Positions 41,861 through 49,455 are shown, numbered from the stretch's first letter. The stretch: 64,000 bases of DNA from Anaerolineae bacterium (GCA_022843745.1 JALHNB010000002.1:1-64000); one strand, 5' to 3'. Translations and numbers: made by a program. The notes: generated by a model from the sequence alone, not told the origin.

Positions 41861-42847
41861 ATGCGACTAAAAATAAACACCTTCATCCCATTGATTGTAC
41901 TGTTGGTTCTGGCTGGTTGCGACCCTATGGCCCCCCAGCCAACGCCACAAGTCATTATTATTACACCGCCGCCCAGCAGTACGCCGGTATCGACTTCTAC
42001 GCCGACACCGACTCACACGCCGCTGCCCACTTCGACTCCCGACGCGACAGCCACGCCGACGCCATTTCCTTGCGAAACGGATGGCGGCACGATGCTGGCT
42101 TTTGACGAGTTTCGCAGCGAAATCGCGGGGGAAAATCTGCGCTATCGAGTCTATATTCCGCCATGCTACCTGGAAACGCAGAAACGCTACCCTTACGCGA
42201 TTCTGCTGCACGGGCAGGGTTCTGATGAAAAGCAGTGGGATGCGCTGGGTGTAGATGACGCGCTCGACCAGGGGATTCGGTTGGGTGCGCTTGCGCCGAT
42301 GATTCTTGTTATGCCCTATACCGGGTCGATTGCCAATCGCGATCCGTTCCCGCCAGACCCGACCTACGAAGATGTGATTCTCGATGAACTGATGCCAGCG
42401 ATTGAGCGTGATTTTTGTACGTGGAGTGATCGCGACCATCGCGCAATCGGTGGTATTTCGCGTGGCGGATTCTGGTCATATAGTATCGCCCTGCGGCATC
42501 CCGATATTTTTGGCATCGTCGGCGGTCACAGTGCCGTATTCGCTGAAAATAACGCACCTCCGACCAGCAACCCGCTTGATCTGTCGCTCAATGCGTCGTT
42601 CCTGGAAGAAGCCAATCTGCGTATGTACCTCGACAACGCAGCCAGCGATATTGCTGGGACAGAGCTGGAAGTGTTCTCCAGCCGTCTGAGTTCTCGCGGG
42701 ATTCCCCACACCTACATCATTCATCCGGTAGGTGATCACAGTGATGATTACTGGTCGGCGCACGTCTCCGAATACCTGGAATTTTATGCCAAATCCTGGC
42801 CGCACGAGGTCGCTGATCTGCCAACTTGTTTGGATCCCAGCCCTTAA
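41861..42847 (+). CDS. Lipoprotein esterase (alpha/beta hydrolase, EstD/feruloyl-esterase-like)
   Basis: 328 aa from ATG 41861; ATG 41855 is also possible but lies too close to the TATAAT. Lipobox LVLAGC near residue 20, then a Thr/Pro-rich linker (TSTPTPTHTPLPTSTP) and an alpha/beta hydrolase: oxyanion segment YPYAILLHGQGSDEKQW, nucleophile elbow GGISRGGFWS (Ser near residue 198), acid region after the helix and catalytic His in HPVGDHSDDYW. Members cleave acyl or feruloyl esters outside the cell. No ribosome site is present: the message appears leaderless. Confidence 0.85.
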   Translation: MRLKINTFIPLIVLLVLAGCDPMAPQPTPQVIIITPPPSSTPVSTSTPTPTHTPLPTSTPDATATPTPFPCETDGGTMLAFDEFRSEIAGENLRYRVYIPPCYLETQKRYPYAILLHGQGSDEKQWDALGVDDALDQGIRLGALAPMILVMPYTGSIANRDPFPPDPTYEDVILDELMPAIERDFCTWSDRDHRAIGGISRGGFWSYSIALRHPDIFGIVGGHSAVFAENNAPPTSNPLDLSLNASFLEEANLRMYLDNAASDIAGTELEVFSSRLSSRGIPHTYIIHPVGDHSDDYWSAHVSEYLEFYAKSWPHEVADLPTCLDPSP

Positions 42848-42960
42848 AAAAACCCTGACAGAGGGTGTCAGGTATTGCGTGGTATGCTAAATAGTAGATA
42901 CCACTATGCAACCTGACCGCTATGAAGGAGGTTCATAAGGGTTGACAGTGGTTCAGATTT
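42843..42960 (-). ncRNA. Candidate small RNA antisense to the exporter upstream region
   Basis: Read on the minus strand: a hairpin ATGAA-CCTCC-TTCAT (42936-42922) with a C-rich, anti-Shine-Dalgarno-like loop; a second stem GTGGTAT...ATACCAC (42904-42879); then a terminator stem CCTGACA/TGTCAGG (42872-42854) followed by GTTTTTTT. No minus-strand gene ends here, so the terminator is unexplained by the genes. The 5' end is approximate and no strong minus-strand promoter was found. Confidence 0.35.
42846..42872 (-). terminator. Minus-strand intrinsic terminator without an upstream gene
   Basis: Stem CCTGACA / TGTCAGG with a five-base loop followed on the minus strand by GG and seven T. The plus strand has the A-run before the stem, so it does not serve the esterase gene. 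Confidence 0.7.
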
Positions 42961-43032
42961 ATAGTCTAATGAACAAATCTCTCGCACCCGCCGTAATTTA
43001 TCGTGTATAATTCTTGCGAACGTCTGTTCGCC
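42942..43032 (+). promoter_or_regulatory. Exporter promoter region with LexA-like palindrome
   Basis: Two possible promoters: TTGACA (42942-42947) - 18 bp - TCTAAT (42966-42971), and a TATAAT at 43007-43012 with a poor -35. At 43017-43032, over the expected start point of the second, is the perfect palindrome GCGAAC-GTCT-GTTCGC, which fits the CGAAC-N4-GTTCG SOS box of Bacillus/Mycobacterium LexA. Confidence 0.55.
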
Positions 43033-43064
43033 TCATCCGAATCTCATCAGACACGGAGGACTGT

Positions 43065-44870
43065 GTGTCCGCAAAAAGCGAATTCACCGTACAAGATGCC
43101 TATCCCTATAATCACGTCAGTCCGCTGCGCTGGGTCTTTTCCCACATCTGGCGCTATAAACTGTTGTTCATAGCCGTTATTACGCTCTATCTGATCGCGT
43201 GGTTTTCGCTCTCCGGCTCCCGCACTCTGATCGGCACTGCTGCGGAAGAAATTCTCAACCCAACAGCGCCGGATGGCCTGCTCAAGATCAGTCTGGTGAT
43301 TTTAGCGATCCTTTGCCTGGATGGTCTTTCAGCGCTTGGCGGCAGCCTCACAGTTGAGACAATCAGCCAGCGGTTGGAGCGCGATTCGCGTGAGGAGCTT
43401 TACGTCAGCTTGCTCGGCAAAAGCCAGACGTTTCATAATCGTCAGCGTGTCGGTGACATCATGGCTCGTGCCACAGACGACATGAAACAGCTTAATTTCA
43501 TGATTAATCCCGGCATTTTGTTCATCTGCGAGACAATCATGGGGCTGGCCGTGCCGATCCTCTACATCACCCTGATTAATTGGCGACTGCTCCTCGTGCC
43601 TGCCATCTTCGTCCTCGTCTATATTGTCACGGTTCGCAGCTATTCACGCCGCCTCAACCCGGTGGTCTATATGCAGCGCGAAACATTTGGCAAAATGAAC
43701 GCTGGGCTGGAAGAAACCATCTCTGGTATCGAAGTAGTAAAGGCGACGGCACAGGAGAAATCCGAACGCAAGAAATTCTATGAAGCGGCCCGCGCCTATC
43801 GCGATTATTTCGCCAAGCAGGGACACGTCGAAGCGACCTATCTGCCGATGCTGTTCTATGGATTTGCGCTGGGGTTGGCCTTCCTGCACTGTATGGTACT
43901 GTACCAGCAGAATTTCATCACGATTCCAGCGATCATTTCGGTCATGAGCCTGATGGCGATCCTGCGCTTCCCGATTTTTATTTCGATCTTCTCATTCTCG
44001 CTGGTGCAGTTAGGGATGGCGGCTTCCGCGCGTATTCTGGACATCATCAAGGCCGAAGCCGATCTGGACGAAAATATTGGCGGACACACCGCAGCGATCA
44101 AGGGCGATATACTGTTCGAGAATGTCACCTTCGGCTATGAAGACAGCGATGAGCCGCTGCTGGAAAATATCTCGCTTCATGTCAAGCCGGGTGAAACCGT
44201 CGCGATTGTCGGCCAGACAGGTTCGGGCAAAAGTACGCTGACCGAATTGATTAATCGCACCTACGATGTTACAGGTGGTCGTATTCTGGTGGACGGCGTG
44301 GATGTACGCGAGTGGAATCTCACATCGCTGCGCTCACAAATCTCGAAGATCGAGCAGGATGTCTTCCTGTTTTCGCGCACGGTTGCCGAAAATATCGCCT
44401 TTGGTGCGCCGAACACCACGCAAGAACAAATCGAGCAGGCCGCACGTGAAGCCCAGGCACATGATTTTATTCGCTCGTTTGCCGAAGGTTATGACACAAA
44501 AGTCGGTGAACGTGGTGTCACACTCTCCGGCGGTCAGCGGCAGCGGCTGGCATTAGCACGCGCATTTTTGAGCGATCCCCGCATCTTGATCCTCGACGAC
44601 TCGACCAGCGCCATTGATAGCGCCACCGAAGACGAGATTCAAAAGGCGATTCAGCGGGCACAGCAGGGGCGAACAACGCTGCTCATCACACACCGCTTAT
44701 CGCAGATTCGTTGGGCAGATCATATTCTTCTCATTGAAGACGGCAAGATTCTCGCCAGTGGCAAGCATGAAGATTTGCTGCGCACATCGCCGCAATATCA
44801 GCGCATCTTCGCCCGTTACGATGTCGCGCTGCCGCAGGCCGCCGAAAAAACCTTAAGCGTTGGCGATTAG
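43065..44870 (+). CDS. Heterodimeric ABC exporter, subunit 1 (degenerate catalytic site)
   Basis: 601 aa from GTG at 43065 (GGAGG five bases upstream); a longer frame would start within the promoter. Six TM helices (about 20-320) and a C-terminal ATPase: Walker A GQTGSGKST (about 383-391), Q loop, signature LSGGQRQRLALARA, Walker B ILILDDSTSAID, H loop ITHRLS. The catalytic Glu after Walker B is Asp (LDD), the mark of the degenerate partner in exporters such as TM287/288 and BmrCD. It probably exports drugs, lipids or peptides. Pairs with the next gene. Confidence 0.9.
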   Translation: MSAKSEFTVQDAYPYNHVSPLRWVFSHIWRYKLLFIAVITLYLIAWFSLSGSRTLIGTAAEEILNPTAPDGLLKISLVILAILCLDGLSALGGSLTVETISQRLERDSREELYVSLLGKSQTFHNRQRVGDIMARATDDMKQLNFMINPGILFICETIMGLAVPILYITLINWRLLLVPAIFVLVYIVTVRSYSRRLNPVVYMQRETFGKMNAGLEETISGIEVVKATAQEKSERKKFYEAARAYRDYFAKQGHVEATYLPMLFYGFALGLAFLHCMVLYQQNFITIPAIISVMSLMAILRFPIFISIFSFSLVQLGMAASARILDIIKAEADLDENIGGHTAAIKGDILFENVTFGYEDSDEPLLENISLHVKPGETVAIVGQTGSGKSTLTELINRTYDVTGGRILVDGVDVREWNLTSLRSQISKIEQDVFLFSRTVAENIAFGAPNTTQEQIEQAAREAQAHDFIRSFAEGYDTKVGERGVTLSGGQRQRLALARAFLSDPRILILDDSTSAIDSATEDEIQKAIQRAQQGRTTLLITHRLSQIRWADHILLIEDGKILASGKHEDLLRTSPQYQRIFARYDVALPQAAEKTLSVGD

Positions 44871-44914
44871 AAACCGCAAGCGTCGGTGACTGGAAACCGC
44901 TTGTCATTCGCATC

Positions 44915-44938
44915 TGGGCGCAGTGCATCGCGCCCCCA
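44915..44938. repeat. GTAGGGGC-family palindrome between exporter genes
   Basis: TGGGCGCAGTGCATCGCGCCCCCA, imperfect palindrome around TGCA, in the 103-base gap between the two exporter genes; may affect relative subunit levels. Confidence 0.65.
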
Positions 44939-44973
44939 CACTCCCTTCATTTGACTTTTAAGGAGCGTACACA

Positions 44974-46803
44974 ATGGGTTTCATTATGGACGGCCTCGAT
45001 GCCGAGGAATATGATCGCAAATATGATGACCGCGAGTTGGTCAGACGCATTGTCACCTACTTCCGGCCTCAACTGCCCCGGATGAGCGTTGTCGCGGCGG
45101 CTATTCTGCTTTCGACACTGCTCAATACCGCGCTGCCAATTTATATTTCGCAAAGCCTGGATAAGCTTCAGATAGACTCGACGACCACGATGTTGATAAG
45201 CATCACTATCGTTATCACTTTGTTGGGCGTATTAAGCTGGGTGTTCAATGCTGTGCGCCAGTGGGTTTCGGCAGAGGCGATTGGTAACGTAACGCTCAAG
45301 CTGCGTGAAGATGCGTTTGACGCTGTGCTGAAGCGAGACCTCTCATTTTACGATACGTTTTCATCCGGCAAGATCGTCAGCCGTGTGACATCGGATACGC
45401 AAGCATTTTCGCAGGTCGTCTCGCTGACGACAGAGTTATTAAGCCAGATTTTGCTCGTTGTACTGCTTCTCGTCTACCTGTTTACAGTCAATGTGCAGCT
45501 TACATTGATAACTTTGCTGCTTGCCCCGGTCATTGTCGTGGTTGCGCTGTCGTTCCGGCACATCGCGCGTAACGCTGTAACCCAGTCGCGCCGCGTCAAC
45601 GCTGAAGTCAGCGGACATATTCAGGAAACAGTCAGCGGTATCGCTATTGCCAAGACGTTTCGCCAGGAACATGCGATTTACCAGGAATTTCTGGATGTTA
45701 ACAAGCAGTCGTACCGCATCAACCTGCGCACGGGTTATATCTTCAGCAGCATTTTCCCGATTCTCACCAGCATCGCCGGGGTCGGCACGGCAGCGCTGAT
45801 CTACTTCGGCGGGATGAATGCGCAAAATGGCGCACTTTCGGCGGGCGATTGGTATCTGTTTATTCAGGGCATCGGGCTTCTGTGGTTTCCGCTGACGAGC
45901 ATCGCTTCATTCTGGAGTCAATTCCAGCTTGGGCTAGCGGCGGGCGAACGAGTCTTTGCCTTGATTGATGCTGACCCGAAAGTCGTGCAGACAGGCGATA
46001 ACGTCAAACTGGCGCAGGTCAAAGGCGAAATCCGTTTTGAAAATGTCGATTTCCGTTATAACGACGACGAGCCAGTGCTAACCGATTTCTCGATGACCAT
46101 TCGACCCGGCGAAACATTGGCGCTGGTCGGGCATACCGGGTCGGGCAAATCGAGCATCGGCAAGCTGATCGCGCGTTTTTACGAGTACCAGGGCGGCAAA
46201 CTGTTGATCGATGGGCAGGACATCCGCACCTTCGACCTCGAAAATTATCGTTCGCGTCTGGGTATTGTAACGCAGTCGCCATTTTTGTTCGACGGCACAG
46301 TGATGGACAATATTCGTTACGGCAAGCCGAATGCGACTGATGAAGAAGTTGTCCGCGCGGCACAGATGGTCGGCGAGGGCGATTGGATTCGCATCCTGCC
46401 GAACGGCCTGGAAACGCAGGTCGGTGAACGCGGCAATACTTTGTCGATGGGACAGCGGCAGTTGGTGACTTTGGCACGTGTGGTTCTGCAAAACCCGTCA
46501 ATTTTCATTCTGGACGAAGCGACTGCCAGTATCGACCCGCTGACCGAAACCCTCATTCAGGAAGGGCTGGATGTCGCGCTGGAAAACCGCACGTCAATCG
46601 TGATCGCGCATCGTCTCTCGACGATCAAGAATGCGGATCGTATCGTCGTGCTGCGGCAGGGAGAGATTATCGAGCAAGGGACGCACGACTCGCTGTTGGC
46701 AAACGGTGGGCATTATGCCGAACTCTATAACACCTATTTCCGGCATCAATCGCTGGAATATATCGAAAACGCCAGAAGCATATCGGATGTGCCAGTCGCC
46801 TGA
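44974..46803 (+). CDS. Heterodimeric ABC exporter, subunit 2
   Basis: 609 aa; ATG with AAGGAG upstream. Six TM helices (about 35-325) and an ATPase: Walker A GHTGSGKSS (about 386-394), signature LSMGQRQLVTLARV, Walker B IFILDEATASID with the catalytic Glu, H loop IAHRLS. The signature is LSMGQ rather than LSGGQ; together with the Asp of subunit 1 this makes one composite ATP site non-canonical and leaves the other intact, as in known heterodimeric exporters. Substrate unknown. Confidence 0.9.
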   Translation: MGFIMDGLDAEEYDRKYDDRELVRRIVTYFRPQLPRMSVVAAAILLSTLLNTALPIYISQSLDKLQIDSTTTMLISITIVITLLGVLSWVFNAVRQWVSAEAIGNVTLKLREDAFDAVLKRDLSFYDTFSSGKIVSRVTSDTQAFSQVVSLTTELLSQILLVVLLLVYLFTVNVQLTLITLLLAPVIVVVALSFRHIARNAVTQSRRVNAEVSGHIQETVSGIAIAKTFRQEHAIYQEFLDVNKQSYRINLRTGYIFSSIFPILTSIAGVGTAALIYFGGMNAQNGALSAGDWYLFIQGIGLLWFPLTSIASFWSQFQLGLAAGERVFALIDADPKVVQTGDNVKLAQVKGEIRFENVDFRYNDDEPVLTDFSMTIRPGETLALVGHTGSGKSSIGKLIARFYEYQGGKLLIDGQDIRTFDLENYRSRLGIVTQSPFLFDGTVMDNIRYGKPNATDEEVVRAAQMVGEGDWIRILPNGLETQVGERGNTLSMGQRQLVTLARVVLQNPSIFILDEATASIDPLTETLIQEGLDVALENRTSIVIAHRLSTIKNADRIVVLRQGEIIEQGTHDSLLANGGHYAELYNTYFRHQSLEYIENARSISDVPVA

Positions 46804-46829
46804 TTACTGGTTTAGTGGAGCATCGGCCT

Positions 46830-47417
46830 ATGATGATGGATAAAACACCGCCCTGGACAGTGCTGCTCATCGGAGGCGCTTCCGGGTGCGGCAAAACCAG
46901 TGTCAGCTATCGTGTCGCGCAGTATTTCGGTGTTGGCATTACCGAGGTCGATGATTTTCAGGTCATGCTCCAAAAAATGACAACACCTGAACAGCAGCCG
47001 GCGCTCCACTTTTGGAACACGCACCCGAACCCGATGTCGCTCTCGCCGGAGGAGATTTTTGAGCAGGCCGTTGAGATCGGGCGGGTTATGACTCCAGCGC
47101 TTGAAGCTGTGATCGAGAATCACATTGAGGAAGATCAACCAATTGTGCTGGAGGGGGATTTTATCCTTCCTGGGCTGGGTTCTCAATTTAAGGAGCATGT
47201 TCGTGCCGTGTTCATCTATGAACCAGACGAAGCTCAAATCGTCGCGAATTATCTGAGCCGTGAGCCGGAAAGCGGCCCCCAGGAGTTTCGCGCACGGGTG
47301 AGCTGGTTAAAGGGCGAATGGCTGAAGCAGGAAGCGGAAAAACTGGGGGCAATTGTGGTGGAGTCTCGCCCCTGGGATACGCTTCTAAATCGTTTGATTG
47401 CCCGTGTAGAAAAGTAA
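46830..47417 (+). CDS. P-loop kinase, 2-phosphoglycerate kinase-like
   Basis: 195 aa from ATG 46830 (GTGGAG nine bases upstream). N-terminal P-loop GGASGCGKTSVSYRVAQ and a following ITEVDDFQVML, then LHFWNTHPNPMSLSPEEIFEQ, VLEGDFILPGL and a C-terminal Arg-rich helix region (REPESGPQEFRARVSWLKGEW). The pattern matches a zeta/2-phosphoglycerate kinase-like nucleoside- or sugar-phosphate kinase group seen in Chloroflexota and Actinobacteria. Exact substrate unknown. It lies 26 bases after the exporter and may share its transcript. Confidence 0.7.
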   Translation: MMMDKTPPWTVLLIGGASGCGKTSVSYRVAQYFGVGITEVDDFQVMLQKMTTPEQQPALHFWNTHPNPMSLSPEEIFEQAVEIGRVMTPALEAVIENHIEEDQPIVLEGDFILPGLGSQFKEHVRAVFIYEPDEAQIVANYLSREPESGPQEFRARVSWLKGEWLKQEAEKLGAIVVESRPWDTLLNRLIARVEK

Positions 47418-47460
47418 ACCTCTCTGAGTATTCAGGGATGGCATGGTATAAATTTCCAAT

Positions 47461-47484
47461 GGGGCGAGGTGCAAACTTCGCCCT
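47461..47484. repeat. GTAGGGGC-family palindrome upstream of the cytochrome gene
   Basis: GGGGCGAGGTGCAAACTTCGCCCT: GGGCGAGGT faces ACTTCGCCC with one G-U pair. It is in the 205-base gap after the kinase gene; the rest of that gap shows no convincing gene. Confidence 0.65.
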
Positions 47485-47622
47485 TAACTTTAGGGGTGAT
47501 ACAATGCGGAGTTTCGTCTACTTGTTCCGTTGCGGCACGCCATGCCTGTACGAAAGTTCAGTCTTTTGCAACAATCGCCACTGCTGGCACGTAAAATTGT
47601 CTGAACCAGAAAGAGGGAATTT

Positions 47623-48006
47623 ATGCGATTTTTGATTTTTCTAGTTTTTCTTGTGCTTGTAGCAGCCTGTTCACCAGCGGCTAACGATTCCACAGCGACC
47701 CAGACTCCTGGGGACGCGGCTCGCGGCGCAGAATTGTTCACGCAATCGGTAGGCGGCGCACCAGCCTGCTCGACCTGCCATACACTTGATGGCACAATTG
47801 TCGTTGGCCCAAGTTTGCAGGGTTATGCTGCTGTAGCATCAACACGTATCGAGGGTATGTCTGCCGAAGAATACACCCATGCCAGCATTGTCCGCCCAGC
47901 TTCCTTTATCGTTAGCGGTTTCGGTAATGCTATGTACAATCAATTTGAAAAAAGCCTTACAACTCAAGACATCGCCGATTTAGTCGCCTATCTGCTCACG
48001 CTTTAA
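47623..48006 (+). CDS. Monohaem cytochrome c lipoprotein
   Basis: 127 aa. Signal and lipobox LVAACS (Cys16), a short Ser/Thr linker, then a small class I cytochrome c: haem motif CSTCH (about 50-54), the LxGY-type segment VGPSLQGYA, the axial Met in FGNAMYNQFEKSLT, and the closing helix LTTQDIADLVAYLLTL. An electron carrier anchored on the outer face of the membrane. AGAGGG precedes the ATG. The next gene, a four-helix membrane protein, follows after 12 bases and may be its redox partner. Confidence 0.88.
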   Translation: MRFLIFLVFLVLVAACSPAANDSTATQTPGDAARGAELFTQSVGGAPACSTCHTLDGTIVVGPSLQGYAAVASTRIEGMSAEEYTHASIVRPASFIVSGFGNAMYNQFEKSLTTQDIADLVAYLLTL

Positions 48007-48018
48007 GAGGAGAAAATC

Positions 48019-48528
48019 ATGGATATTGTACACGTTTCACTGCGCCTGTTGCACATCGTTGCGGCTTTTGCCTGGTTTGGCTTTGGCGCGGCCAGCACCT
48101 TTTACATCGCGCCTGTCGCCATGAAGGCGGGAGATAGTGGTTTGCGTTTTCTGAAGGCGCTGTTCACTCGATCCTCGTTCGGCGCTATATTTGCGGTTTC
48201 TTCTGGTTTGACGACACTAGCGGGTATTTTGCTCTATATTATTGCCGATTCTGCTTCGTTCTTCTCGCAAACGGGCAATATGGTGTTGGGTACTGGCGCA
48301 CTGTTCGGCATTCTGGCGACCCTACACGGCGGTGCGGCGACAGGACGTGCGACAAACGCATTGGCGGAGGCTTTAAAAAAGCATGTGCCGGATGGCGATC
48401 AACCCATTCCTGCAAGTGCGATGCCGGAACTACGCGCTCATGCAGAAAAATTACTGTTGCACTCTCGTATCAGCCTGGTACTGATGATTATCGCGCTGAT
48501 CGGCATGGGCAGCGCCCGCTATCTGTAA
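48019..48528 (+). CDS. Four-helix membrane protein (DUF2269/CopD-like)
   Basis: 169 aa with four predicted helices (about 7-30, 50-72, 85-105 and 145-165). Histidines sit in the helices (His5 and His12 in VHVSLRLLHIVAAFAWFGFGA, His103 in LATLHGG), a pattern seen in small haem- or copper-associated membrane proteins and in DUF2269. AGGAGA precedes the ATG. The cytochrome c gene 12 bases upstream suggests a redox role; this is inference. Confidence 0.65.
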   Translation: MDIVHVSLRLLHIVAAFAWFGFGAASTFYIAPVAMKAGDSGLRFLKALFTRSSFGAIFAVSSGLTTLAGILLYIIADSASFFSQTGNMVLGTGALFGILATLHGGAATGRATNALAEALKKHVPDGDQPIPASAMPELRAHAEKLLLHSRISLVLMIIALIGMGSARYL

Positions 48529-48540
48529 ATTCTCTCAGAT

Positions 48541-48567
48541 TGGGGCGTGGCACTCGCTTCGCCCCTA
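48541..48567. repeat. GTAGGGGC-family palindrome before the EF-Tu-like gene
   Basis: TGGGGCG (48541-48547) faces CGCCCCTA (48560-48567), with a diverged middle. It occupies most of the gap and argues against a translation start at 48540. Confidence 0.6.
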
Positions 48568-48584
48568 AGATTGATGATTACGAC

Positions 48585-48923
48585 ATGACTTTTTCCGATC
48601 CTACTGACCCTAATTTTCAAGAAGAACGGCGTAAGCTGCTAAGTTTGCCGTTTGAAATGCAAATCGAAGACGTATTTTCTATTGAAGGGCACGGGGTTTG
48701 CATAACAGGCCGCGCAAAAGCTGGCAGGTTACGAAAAGGCGACAAAATCCGCATCGTCAGTGAAGAAAAATCTATAGAAACAACAGTCGCCCGCTTTAAG
48801 GGGTTTATTCGCTATCCCGACTCGTATGTCGCTCAGGCTGGGGATAACACGTTTATTTTAATCAAAGATATTAACGTGGAAGATGTAGAAACTGGGATGA
48901 TCATTTTTGCTGATAAGAAATAA
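48585..48923 (+). CDS. Stand-alone elongation factor Tu domain 2-like protein
   Basis: 112 aa from ATG 48585. After a polar N-terminus (TDPNFQEERRKLLSLPFEMQ) it contains a beta-barrel sequence typical of translation-factor domain 2: MQIEDVFSIEGHGVCITGRAKAGRLRKGD followed by KIRIVS, ARFKGFIRY, AQAGDNTFILIKDINVEDVETGMII. There is no GTPase domain. In EF-Tu, domain 2 holds the aminoacyl end of tRNA. Isolated domain 2 proteins exist but their role is unclear. A promoter or strong ribosome site was not identified. Confidence 0.75.
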   Translation: MTFSDPTDPNFQEERRKLLSLPFEMQIEDVFSIEGHGVCITGRAKAGRLRKGDKIRIVSEEKSIETTVARFKGFIRYPDSYVAQAGDNTFILIKDINVEDVETGMIIFADKK

Positions 48924-48949
48924 TGTGTCAAAAATTCCATTTTGGGGTC

Positions 48950-48990
48950 TTGACTTAGAGTGCGCTCTAAGTTGTAAACTTTAAGTTATG
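48950..48990 (+). promoter_or_regulatory. MerR operator-promoter, 19-bp spacer, leaderless start
   Basis: TTGACT (48950-48955), a 19-bp spacer and TAAACT (48975-48980). The spacer region holds the dyad ACTTAGAG-TGCG-CTCTAAGT (48953-48972). The ATG at 48988 is seven bases beyond the -10, so transcription should begin at the start codon. The long spacer with central dyad is diagnostic of MerR-activated promoters. Confidence 0.8.
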
Positions 48991-49389
48991 GACACACAAA
49001 ACGAAAAACTCACGATACAACAGGTTGCGGAATTAACCGGATTGAGCGTTCACACGCTGCGTTATTATGAGCGTATTGGCCTCATCCACGCTATTGATCG
49101 CGCCCAGAATACGCATCGACGCTACTCAATGGACGACGTTGGCTGGATCGACTTCCTCAATAAACTCCGCGCAGCAGGCATGTCCATCCAGCAAATGCAA
49201 GCCTACTCGGAGCTTCAACGACAGGGGGATGTCACACTGCCCGAACGAGTCGAGATGTTGAAAACACTCCGGCTTCAGGCCGAGGCGTGTATGGACGAAC
49301 TGCGCGAAAACCTCAAGATCATCCACTACAAGATTGATTACTACGAGGGTGTCATCGCTGAGGGCGAGAACTTGCAGGAAGTGTCGTAG
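48988..49389 (+). CDS. MerR-family transcriptional regulator (AdhR/NmlR-like)
   Basis: 133 aa. N-terminal winged helix-turn-helix LTIQQVAELTGLSVHTLRYYERIGLI with the second wing RRYSMDDVGWIDFLNKLRAAGMSI, then a long dimerisation helix (RVEMLKTLRLQAEACMDELRENL) and a short C-terminus. One Cys lies in the long helix; there is no metal-binding Cys loop, so aldehyde/electrophile sensing as in NmlR/AdhR is more likely than metal sensing. The operator in its own promoter suggests autoregulation. No reductase gene is next to it. Confidence 0.88.
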   Translation: MDTQNEKLTIQQVAELTGLSVHTLRYYERIGLIHAIDRAQNTHRRYSMDDVGWIDFLNKLRAAGMSIQQMQAYSELQRQGDVTLPERVEMLKTLRLQAEACMDELRENLKIIHYKIDYYEGVIAEGENLQEVS

Positions 49390-49455
49390 ATTTGCCTCTA
49401 GCTTATTTTAGCGTGGGTACAGGTGAGCTTATCACTTCATTTCTACGCATTTACA

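Noticed and set aside
42942-43010. Small plus-strand frame TTG...TAA after the GGAGG at 42927
   Set aside because: The start would coincide with the TTGACA promoter element; the GGAGG is better explained as part of a hairpin loop.
47503-47635. 43-codon Cys-rich frame (MRSFVYLFRC...) before the cytochrome gene
   Set aside because: Overlaps the cytochrome start and its ribosome site, has no ribosome site of its own and no recognisable family.
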